DNA of 7,602 bases from Verrucomicrobiota bacterium. Its GTDB lineage: Bacteria; Verrucomicrobiota; Verrucomicrobiia; Opitutales; Seribacteraceae. The stretch is taken from positions 1 through 7,602 of the forward strand of contig JACNJI010000127.1 of the NCBI GenBank assembly GCA_014382645.1, written 5' to 3'. Of the stretch, positions 1-5,586 are shown in pieces. The notes below the pieces were generated by a model. It was not told the origin of the DNA, ran no database searches, and saw only the letters and a list, made by a program, of their open reading frames with translations. The position numbers were made by a program, and so were the translations under genes. Numbering within the stretch: position 1 is the first letter of the stretch; every line of letters starts with the position of its first letter.

Positions 1-755
1 AGACTGCCGACGTCGGCGACCTTACCGGTACCGTTGCCGTCGATTCCTGTGCCGTTGCCGTCATGCCTAGGTCTCAGGTATTGGATAACGCGAACATCCA
101 CTCCGGACTTGCCATTGTGGGACTCTCCTCCACCGGGCAAGCCACTTACGAGAATGTTGAAAACAGTGGCATAGGGAGTAACGGACTAACTAGTGCTCGT
201 CACGAAATGCTTTCTCCCCACTATCGAGAGGCATATCCCGAAACCGTGGATTCCCACACCCCAACAGATCTAACTTACTGTGGCCCGTACCGTATGAACG
301 ATCCTCTTCCCGACTCTTCACTTACGGTGGGACAAGCTCTCTTGAGTCCTACACGAACCTACTTGCCCGTGGTCAAAGTCTTACTTGCCGAGATGAGATC
401 AGCTATTTCCGGTCTCGTACATTGCTCGGGAGGTGGCCAGACAAAGTGCCTACGCTTCGGCTCTGGCGTCAAGCATGTGAAGGACAACCTCTTTCCCATA
501 CCATCTCTTTTCCGCGAAATTCAACGGGCTTCAGGCACCACCGATCGGGAGATGCATCGCGTCTACAACCTCGGTCATCGTTTCGAGGTTTTCTGTGAAC
601 CAAAGGCAGCCGACGACGTTATCGCCGTCGCCAATGGCTTCGGCATTGAAGCGAAAGTCGTGGGACATACCGAACCCACCGAACGTGAGGACGGAGCCAA
701 CCAACTCTTCATCCGTCGGGGCGAAACTGAACTTGCCTACGCCTTGGACGAGTGA
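1..755 (+). CDS. purM: Phosphoribosylformylglycinamidine cyclo-ligase (AIR synthetase), 3' part
   Basis: PurM closes FGAM to aminoimidazole ribonucleotide with ATP, a cytosolic step of de novo purine synthesis. The reading frame is open from base 3 to the TGA at 753-755, so the gene is cut by the left edge and about 251 C-terminal residues are visible. The ATG at 63 is internal: the codons before it (TADVGDL..., then VDS) continue the family match. Recognisable segments are DNANI and GQATYE, then [11 protein letters not shown], then LLSPTRTY, a glycine-rich HCSGGGQTK segment matching the GGG turn of the AIRS C-terminal domain, [11 protein letters not shown], and the closing GHRFEVFC and [10 protein letters not shown] strands. 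This pattern resembles the roughly 390-residue PurM form of Bacteroidetes rather than the 345-residue E. coli form (recalled, not aligned). It overlaps the next gene by 4 nt. No frameshift is seen. The main alternative is another AIRS-family ATPase, which I consider unlikely. Confidence 0.9.
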   Translation, partial: TADVGDLTGTVAVDSCAVAVMPRSQVLDNANIHSGLAIVGLSSTGQATYENVENSGIGSNGLTSARHEMLSPHYREAYPETVDSHTPTDLTYCGPYRMNDPLPDSSLTVGQALLSPTRTYLPVVKVLLAEMRSAISGLVHCSGGGQTKCLRFGSGVKHVKDNLFPIPSLFREIQRASGTTDREMHRVYNLGHRFEVFCEPKAADDVIAVANGFGIEAKVVGHTEPTEREDGANQLFIRRGETELAYALDE

Positions 756-1588
756 ATCCCCATGTCATGAGCCTTCATAACGCCCATGCAGCTATTACTT
801 CCCGTTGGCCGGAAGCAAAACCGCGACATGCCATGGTTTGTGGCTCCGGGTGGGGTGGAGTCGGCGAATCCTTTTCCGTTCTTGGAACAATACCTTACGG
901 CGAAATTCCCATCTTGGGAGCTTCCACTGTAGAAGGTCACGCGGGACAGTTGCTGCTCGCCGAAGTCGCGGGAACGGAAATCCTTATTTTTCAGGGCCGT
1001 CGCCACTTCTATGAAGGTGAGGGATGGGAACCTGTCGTTGCTCCTGTCCGGATCGCCAAAAGCCTTGGCGTTAAAACGCTGCTTCTAACCAATGCCGCCG
1101 GCGGCATCAATGAAACCTTTGCCCCTGGCAACCTAATGGTCGTGACCGATCACATCAACCTGATGGCAGGCAATCCTCTCATAGGTCCTCACGACCCTTT
1201 TCTCGGACCTCGTTTCCCCGACCAGACTCTGGTCTACGATTCTTCCCTTCGCGAAAAACTCCTCGCAGCCGGCGAGGAAGCAGACTCGCCTCCGCAACAA
1301 GGCGTTTATCTTGCTCTCTCGGGACCCGCCTTTGAAACTCCTGCCGAAATTCGCGCTTTTGGCAAGCTGGGCGCAGATGCCGTGGGCATGTCTACCGTAC
1401 CCGAGGCCATGGTGGCAAACGCCGCCGGTCTCCGAGTGGCGGCGCTGTCCTGCATCAGCAACTTAGCGGCCGGCATTTCCAGTCAACCTCTCTCTCACGA
1501 AGAAGTTAACGAAACCGCCCAATTGGCTATGCCTCGCATGAGGCAGTTGGTGGCGGCTTACTTTGAGAAAATCTGTGAGAAGGATTAG
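752..1588 (+). CDS. punA: Purine nucleoside phosphorylase, trimeric 6-oxopurine (PNP-I/PunA) type
   Basis: Catalyses phosphorolysis of inosine and guanosine (and deoxy forms) to the free base plus (deoxy)ribose 1-phosphate, in cytosolic purine salvage. The 278-residue length is normal for the low-molecular-weight trimeric class. Numbering from the GTG: phosphate-loop GSGWG 31-35, GHAG 62-65, the QGRRHFYEG phosphate/ribose motif 81-89, TNAAGG 113-118, base-site Phe194-Glu195 in GPAFET, GMSTVPE 212-218, and Asn237, the position equivalent to the Asn of mammalian PNP that selects 6-oxopurines. The GTG at 752 overlaps the purM stop as GTGA, which suggests translational coupling. An in-frame ATG at 767 is the alternative start and would lose only five residues, all before the conserved region. 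Neither start has a good Shine-Dalgarno; only a GGA lies 3 nt before the GTG. The residue after GSG is Trp, where I recall Leu in the mammalian enzyme. The TAG stop overlaps the stop of the converging lipoprotein gene. Confidence 0.94.
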   Translation: MNPHVMSLHNAHAAITSRWPEAKPRHAMVCGSGWGGVGESFSVLGTIPYGEIPILGASTVEGHAGQLLLAEVAGTEILIFQGRRHFYEGEGWEPVVAPVRIAKSLGVKTLLLTNAAGGINETFAPGNLMVVTDHINLMAGNPLIGPHDPFLGPRFPDQTLVYDSSLREKLLAAGEEADSPPQQGVYLALSGPAFETPAEIRAFGKLGADAVGMSTVPEAMVANAAGLRVAALSCISNLAAGISSQPLSHEEVNETAQLAMPRMRQLVAAYFEKICEKD

Positions 1589-3387
1589 TTTTCCTTCTCC
1601 GTCTCCGCCTCCTCCTCAACTTTGGGCGAGGAGGCAGGAATTTTGTCCGGAATCGCTTCCGCTTGCAAAGCCGCCTTTTCGCTTTCGAAGTAGTCGACGC
1701 CCGCCTTGATGGTCTTCAGGGGAATCTTCACGTCGGTGGAGAACCGTCCGTCACCAACGCTGATCGAACCGGTGACGGGGGCGAAGTCCAGTTTGCTGAT
1801 GCCTTCCACAATCCGTTTCGTGGATTCCTCATCTAGTAGCGTATCGCCCATGCTTCCAATAATGAGCTTTGCATATTTGCCGACATCCATGCTCCAGCGG
1901 GCCATTTGCCCGGGTTCGAGTTTGAGATTTTCGGCAAGACTGTTTTCCACGGGCGTCCCCGCCTTTAAGGTTCGGAGGAGCCCGCCAAGCTGCTCTTTGT
2001 CCATAGCAACGACGTAATGACCGTTCGTAACGGCATACAAGTAAGTCATGTTCGAGTAGGGTAAGCCAGCGGGGAAAAGCGAGGGGTCGGCTTCTTCGAC
2101 ATCCATCTTCATCGAAAAACGGTGCGTCGGAATACCTTCGACCGGCTCCCCTTTCTCAAAGTTGAATTCATACTTCACCCCCAGGCTTTTCAAGAAATCG
2201 ATTTTCTCGAACATGTCTTGGGTTAGCTTCATGTAATCGGTGAACATTTTACCAATTTCCTCGGAAGACGCCTTAGAGGAACCGACTTGAACAATGTTCA
2301 TGGCGGCTGGTTTCGCTGAAAAATCGTACCGAATCGCCGTTTGTCCGCCATAGAGCTTGGCCAAGTCGGCGATGAGGACCTCGTACCGTTCGAGCAATTC
2401 CTTGAACTCACCTTGGAAGAGTGGGGTAACCTTACCGAGAATATGCTCAATGTATTCAATGTAGCTCACCATGTCTAAGTTCGTCACGACATCGATCAGG
2501 CCGCCGGACTCGACGTATTTCGCCACCGTCACTTCACCACCGTCGCCTTTGGAGGAAAAGAGCGCCGACAAGGCCGAACCATCTTTGGCCGACAAGGTGG
2601 AGCGAGCGAGGATTTCCTCGGTCGAGAGGAGTAGGTTGATTTTCGCGGAATCGAGAGTGGCGACCTCGTCGAGGGAAATGCCGATCAATTTCCCAAAACT
2701 TGCCTTGGTGTCGTCATCTAACGGGGATGCGGCAAGTCCACCCTCCGCCAAAGCTTTGATCTTAGGCATTTCCGCCCAAACCGGAGCAAAACGGATTCCC
2801 GCCTCCAAATCGCCTTCGGGAGCCTGTTCCGCAAAAGAGATTAGGGGAGACCAATCCTTCACCTGAGAAAGCAATTCGGGTGCCCTCGTGGCGAGGGTCC
2901 AACCATCTTGGTCGACCATCACAAGCTTGAAGTTCTCGGCCTGCTTGCGAATGGGGCTGTCCTTGCTCAATTTCACGGCAAGAACGAATGTGGGGTCGCC
3001 CCCGAACTCATCGAAAACAAATAAGGTCATGGATGCATTCGCATCGATGGAGGCGAGACTCAAGTCGCCCAAGACCATACCGGCCAATGCCGGGAGCATG
3101 GCGATTTGCGGATCCGGCTTCACCGCTTGTGCCACCGCAACGGCCTTCAGCAAGAGTTTTGGCAATGCGATGGTCTTCAGATACGCGAAAGGTTGCGTTT
3201 CCGCACCCGTCAGTTCGATAGTGGGCACAAGGGGTGAAAGCTTGGGCGGCTTGGCGGCAATATTGGTCGTAGAGGTTTCGACAGCAGATGAACTGTTGGC
3301 ATCATTGACTGGAGAGGAGGATTCGCCACCGCAACCGGAAAAGAAGAAGGGGGCTACAAGACCGAGAAGGAGAGGGAAGTTTTTCAT
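1585..3387 (-). CDS. Large lipoprotein of unknown function (600 aa)
   Basis: I do not recognise a named family with confidence. The start at 3387 is chosen because it opens a clean lipoprotein signal: MKNF, then a hydrophobic Leu/Val/Phe run, ending in the lipobox FSGC with the lipidated cysteine at residue 19 (codon 3331-3333). The frame runs open up to an ATG at 3454-3456, which would bury this signal behind 23 polar residues. After Cys19 comes a Ser/Asn/Thr-rich linker to about residue 45, then a long mixed alpha/beta region with no Cys-rich, heme or obvious catalytic motif, and a Glu/Lys-rich tail (last 15 residues). Segments such as DEFGGDPTFVLAVKL and DGWTLATRAPEL recall the repeated beta-strand style of DUF3352-like exported proteins; that is an impression only. 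Probably anchored in the periplasm or outer membrane. It lies 65 nt downstream of the DCC gene on the same strand, and its TAA overlaps the phosphorylase TAG. Confidence 0.85.
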   Translation of the reverse strand: MKNFPLLLGLVAPFFFSGCGGESSSPVNDANSSSAVETSTTNIAAKPPKLSPLVPTIELTGAETQPFAYLKTIALPKLLLKAVAVAQAVKPDPQIAMLPALAGMVLGDLSLASIDANASMTLFVFDEFGGDPTFVLAVKLSKDSPIRKQAENFKLVMVDQDGWTLATRAPELLSQVKDWSPLISFAEQAPEGDLEAGIRFAPVWAEMPKIKALAEGGLAASPLDDDTKASFGKLIGISLDEVATLDSAKINLLLSTEEILARSTLSAKDGSALSALFSSKGDGGEVTVAKYVESGGLIDVVTNLDMVSYIEYIEHILGKVTPLFQGEFKELLERYEVLIADLAKLYGGQTAIRYDFSAKPAAMNIVQVGSSKASSEEIGKMFTDYMKLTQDMFEKIDFLKSLGVKYEFNFEKGEPVEGIPTHRFSMKMDVEEADPSLFPAGLPYSNMTYLYAVTNGHYVVAMDKEQLGGLLRTLKAGTPVENSLAENLKLEPGQMARWSMDVGKYAKLIIGSMGDTLLDEESTKRIVEGISKLDFAPVTGSISVGDGRFSTDVKIPLKTIKAGVDYFESEKAALQAEAIPDKIPASSPKVEEEAETEKEN

Positions 3388-3400
3388 GTGGGATTGGACT

Positions 3401-3423
3401 GGTTGTTTTAAAAAAACAGAACC
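3401..3423 (-). other. AT-rich imperfect inverted repeat in the lipoprotein leader
   Basis: On the + strand, GGT plus TGTTTT (3401-3409) can pair with AAAACA plus ACC (3413-3418 and 3421-3423) around an AAA loop, with a two-base GA bulge. It sits between the DCC stop and the lipoprotein ATG. No T-run follows it on the minus strand, so it is a poor terminator, and it could be chance pairing of A and T runs. Confidence 0.25.
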
Positions 3424-3427
3424 GATA

Positions 3428-3456
3428 ATTGTGGGATATAATTGATGGAAGGTCAA
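3428..3456 (-). promoter_or_regulatory. Possible sigma70-like promoter for the lipoprotein gene
   Basis: Read on the minus strand, TTGACC (3451-3456, five of six matches to the consensus -35) is followed after 17 nt by CACAAT (3428-3433, four of six to the -10). This would start transcription near 3421 and leave a leader of about 34 nt before the ATG at 3387. The -35 overlaps the stop codon of the DCC gene. The -10 is weak, and PVC bacteria may use other consensus sequences, so this is tentative; the gene could equally be read through from the DCC gene. Confidence 0.28.
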
Positions 3457-3869
3457 AGAAAACGATCGGTCTCACCAGAGTGGGGTAGGGAACATGAGTC
3501 CATCTTGCCGAACCAACGGTATCGATTGCGGGCTATCCATTTGTAGATTAGGTCGCGAATTGGTCGCGGTATAAGCAGAAACACTGTCGCCGCATACCAA
3601 GGGAATCTCAAGTGCCTACAAGCTCTCAGGAAAGCGGATGAATTGAGATGGGAGTTTTCACCTTCAACGAAGACGATGCTGGAGAGATGGTCATCGGGCA
3701 ACCCGTACTTCTCGAGGATACACCGACCGGATTCGGATTGCAGGGAAGCAAAACGTAGCCGCTGCCTCCGATCGTGTTTTATAAAGAAGCGAACGGCGCC
3801 GTTACATAGGTTACAGACCCCATCGAACAGAATTACCAAATTCTGCTCCTTGTCCTGATTTTGCCTCAT
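3453..3869 (-). CDS. DCC-family thiol-disulfide oxidoreductase-like protein (DUF393)
   Basis: A 138-residue member of the DCC1-like family (DUF393), small thioredoxin-fold-like proteins named after the conserved Asp-x-x-Cys-x-x-Cys motif. Here the motif is FDGVCNLCN at residues 15-23, with Cys19 and Cys22 as the putative redox pair. The other family hallmarks are present in order: a basic helix after the motif (RFFIKHDRR), RFASLQSESG near residues 39-48, a central IVFVEG strand, the Ser-Ser-Ala-Phe helix, then IPRPIRDLIYKWIARNRYRWFG and a C-terminal Cys plus GETDRFL. The end is therefore intact and the length normal. No signal peptide is visible, so it is probably cytoplasmic. The physiological substrate of this family is not established. 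The ATG at 3867-3869 is the natural start; no Shine-Dalgarno precedes it. It diverges from hisI and may be co-transcribed with the lipoprotein gene downstream. Confidence 0.9.
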   Translation of the reverse strand: MRQNQDKEQNLVILFDGVCNLCNGAVRFFIKHDRRQRLRFASLQSESGRCILEKYGLPDDHLSSIVFVEGENSHLNSSAFLRACRHLRFPWYAATVFLLIPRPIRDLIYKWIARNRYRWFGKMDSCSLPHSGETDRFL

Positions 3870-3977
3870 TCAACAAATGAATGAACTTGGTTATCGGCGT
3901 TGTCCAACCGATTCCCGTCGAAGTGTCTTGCTTCTAACCCTTCTCCACGCAACCTGTAATCCCGTATAAAAGCGATT
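3870..3977. promoter_or_regulatory. Divergent intergenic region between the DCC gene and hisI
   Basis: This 108-nt gap must carry the start signals for both divergent genes. For hisI a TATAAA lies at 3965-3970, only 7 nt before the ATG at 3978; if it is a -10 element, the transcript would be almost leaderless. No good -35 lies at the usual distance (TCTCCA at 3942-3947 matches three of six). For the DCC gene I see TTGGAC on the minus strand but no matching -10. A short inverted repeat, ATCGG/CCGAT with a 10-nt gap, lies near 3894-3913. No RNA gene or riboswitch is recognisable. Confidence 0.35.
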
Positions 3978-4397
3978 ATGAATCACCACAAACTAGAAGA
4001 GGGCAGCCAGTTGGCCCTCGACTTCACAAAACTCAAGAAGGTTGCCGAGTGTGACGAAGGTCTCGTGCCTGCCGTCGCCCAGAACGCGGATACGGGAGAG
4101 GTTTTGATTGTTGGTTATGCAAATAAACTAGCCCTTGAGACAACTCTCGACCAAGGAATGGCCACCTTCTGGAGCACCAGCCGCAACGAACTATGGATCA
4201 AGGGCAAGACCTCGGGAGACTTCTTGGAAATCGTGGAAGTCTGCGTTAACTGCGAGCAAAACTCACTCCTATACCGAGTTCGACCCAAAGGAGCGGGTGC
4301 TTGTCATACCTCGGGGGCAAACGGCAGCGCTAGATCGGGTTGCTACTATCGTGTTCTGCGGGATGGCTCGCTTTCTTTTCGCGAAGGCATGGAATAA
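3978..4397 (+). CDS. hisI: HisI-like phosphoribosyl-AMP cyclohydrolase with altered metal loop
   Basis: HisI opens the purine ring of PR-AMP to give ProFAR, the third step of histidine synthesis in the cytosol. The 139-residue protein is a stand-alone HisI domain without HisE. Family features: DTGEVLIVGYAN at 38-49, the FWSTSRNELWIKGKTSG block at 64-80, and the metal segment from residue 91. The family normally reads Asp-Cys-Asp-x-Asp there, with the Cys and two later cysteines binding zinc across the dimer and the Asp residues binding magnesium. Here it reads Asn91-Cys92-Glu93-Gln94-Asn95. The zinc cysteines are kept (Cys92, Cys109 of CHT, Cys122), but no aspartate remains, and the last two cysteines are 13 rather than about 7 residues apart. 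My impression is that annotated HisI proteins of this kind exist elsewhere, but I cannot confirm it. It may be an active variant subfamily or a paralogue with another substrate. The start has no Shine-Dalgarno. Its stop lies 9 nt from the converging hydrolase stop. Confidence 0.85.
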   Translation: MNHHKLEEGSQLALDFTKLKKVAECDEGLVPAVAQNADTGEVLIVGYANKLALETTLDQGMATFWSTSRNELWIKGKTSGDFLEIVEVCVNCEQNSLLYRVRPKGAGACHTSGANGSARSGCYYRVLRDGSLSFREGME

Positions 4398-4406
4398 CGG
4401 TCCGAC

Positions 4407-5477
4407 TTACTTTTTCCCCAGCAGTTGGCTTTCCAAGAACTTTCGAACTCGGCTGTCAACTTCGGCGCCTCCTAACCCGTGGCCCATCCCTTCCATCCCA
4501 AGGAAGTCGCTTTTTACGCCGGCTTTCCGTAACGCCGCATGAAAGATTTCAGCTTGATTGAAAGGTACCAACGGATCATCGGTTCCGTGTACGATTAGGA
4601 TTGGGGCGTCGTCCCTGGTTACATAAGTGACGGGGGAGGCGTTATCGGCCAACTTTTTGTTTTCCTGAATGGCACCACCAACAAGTTGGCTTTCCGGGGA
4701 ATTAGGCGAGTCATGATCGATTTTGCTTGGGAACTTCCCCATCGAGAGGAGATGCGTGGGACCACAAAAGTCGACCACGCAGTTAACGCGACTGTCCTCG
4801 ACGAGATGTTTGCCGAGTTTGCCCTCGAGGCTTTTCACCTCTCCGCTAACGCCCATCATGGCTACAAGGTGACCGCCCGCGGAATTACCCCAAACGGCCA
4901 AACGAAGGGGATCAAAACCATATTCCTTCGCGTTTCCCTTTAGCCAACGGATAGCCGCTTTGCAGTCATGAATCTGACTGGGCCAGATCGATTCCCCACT
5001 CAAACGGTAATTTATCGCAGCGGCCGCAAAAGAGCCTGTGTTCAAATACGGTGCCAATTTGCCGATCACACTCTCCTTGCTACCGTTTTTCCAACCTCCC
5101 CCGTGGATGTAGACGATAATGGGCAAGCTCTCGTCTTTCGTTCGATCTTTTGGAAGAAAGAGATCGAGGGTCTGCCGTGGGTTGTCGGTACCCGCGTAGG
5201 ACAGGTTGCGGAAAGCTTGAACACCCTCAGGCAGTGGTCGCGGTTGCCTTGGATCTCGCGAGCGTTTGACGAAGGCTTCGTGCTCGTCCGGTGAAATGCT
5301 TCCGTCCTGGTTGCGGTCGACTCGCTTAAAGTTCGGTCGGGCGTTTTGGGGTAATTCCCCAATCGACAGTTTACCGTTCTTATCCTTGTCCCATTGATCG
5401 AAGGTTTGCTTAGGTGTTCTCGCGGTCAAACAGGACCCAACTAAGGTAAGGAAGAAGAGAGTGAGGATGGTTTTCAT
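4407..5477 (-). CDS. Exported alpha/beta-hydrolase (esterase/lipase-like) with two N-terminal EF-hands
   Basis: A 356-residue exported hydrolase of the hormone-sensitive-lipase / BD-FAE-like esterase type. Residues 1-19 form a signal peptide; VGSC at 13-16 could act as a lipobox, so it may be a lipoprotein rather than a freely secreted protein. Two canonical EF-hand loops follow: Asp30, Asp32, Asn34, Gly35, Lys36, Ser38, Glu41, and Asp54, Asn56, Asp58, Gly59, Ser60, Ser62, Glu65. The hydrolase domain starts near residue 85: HGGGW oxyanion motif 125-129, nucleophile elbow GNSAGG with Ser199, acid Asp301 in HGTDDPLVP, and His333 in MGHG, so the triad is complete. Such enzymes often deacylate carbohydrates or other esters; the substrate cannot be read from sequence. 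Calcium binding by the EF-hands is inferred from the ligands. The ATG at 5475-5477 directly opens the signal peptide, without a Shine-Dalgarno. It lies 109 nt downstream of the DUF6797 gene on the same strand. Confidence 0.92.
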   Translation of the reverse strand: MKTILTLFFLTLVGSCLTARTPKQTFDQWDKDKNGKLSIGELPQNARPNFKRVDRNQDGSISPDEHEAFVKRSRDPRQPRPLPEGVQAFRNLSYAGTDNPRQTLDLFLPKDRTKDESLPIIVYIHGGGWKNGSKESVIGKLAPYLNTGSFAAAAINYRLSGESIWPSQIHDCKAAIRWLKGNAKEYGFDPLRLAVWGNSAGGHLVAMMGVSGEVKSLEGKLGKHLVEDSRVNCVVDFCGPTHLLSMGKFPSKIDHDSPNSPESQLVGGAIQENKKLADNASPVTYVTRDDAPILIVHGTDDPLVPFNQAEIFHAALRKAGVKSDFLGMEGMGHGLGGAEVDSRVRKFLESQLLGKK

Positions 5478-5526
5478 TTTGGAAAGGTTGTAGGCCAGAA
5501 AAGTAACCCCCCGACACTTCGCTTAC

Positions 5527-5536
5527 TTCACGTGAA
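5527..5536. promoter_or_regulatory. 10-bp perfect palindrome upstream of the hydrolase gene
   Basis: TTCACGTGAA is self-complementary over all ten bases and lies about 50 nt upstream of the hydrolase ATG, where an operator could sit. The core CACGTG is a common symmetric protein-binding shape. A single copy of this length can arise by chance, and no matching -10/-35 pair is obvious nearby, so a regulatory role is speculative. Confidence 0.2.
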
Positions 5537-5553
5537 ATTCAAAGTTGCTGTCA

Positions 5554-5578
5554 CTAAAAGAAAACAAATCGTTTTCTT
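5554..5578 (-). terminator. Terminator-like hairpin after the DUF6797 gene
   Basis: On the minus strand, starting 8 nt after the stop codon at 5587-5589, the perfect 8-bp inverted repeat AAGAAAAC / GTTTTCTT (5571-5578 and 5558-5565) encloses a 5-nt loop, and the descending arm runs into four T residues (CTTTTAG). The position and the T-run fit an intrinsic terminator, but the stem is AT-rich with only two G-C pairs, so it would be weak. If it works, it separates transcription of the dehydrogenase-like gene from the hydrolase gene. Confidence 0.42.
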
Positions 5579-5586
5579 GAGCCGAG

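Noticed and set aside
63..65. The ATG at 63 as the start of purM
   Set aside because: The codons from base 3 match the PurM family without interruption, so the gene continues off the left edge.
737..1006. A minus-strand open frame of 89 codons over the start of the phosphorylase gene, and similar short frames elsewhere
   Set aside because: All lie inside confidently assigned genes, have no family resemblance, and are explained by codon bias on the opposite strand.
3401..3423. An intrinsic terminator after the DCC gene
   Set aside because: The paired A/T arms are not followed by a T-run on the minus strand, and the stem has a bulge; listed only as a weak inverted repeat.
2888..3445. A 185-codon open frame on the + strand antisense to the lipoprotein gene
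   Set aside because: It shows no recognisable domain and a composition typical of an antisense shadow. The minus-strand frame has a lipoprotein signal and runs uninterrupted for 600 codons.
3388..3456. A 23-residue N-terminal extension of the lipoprotein from an ATG at 3454-3456
   Set aside because: It would place a polar stretch before an obvious lipoprotein signal peptide and overlap the DCC stop; the internal ATG at 3387 fits far better.
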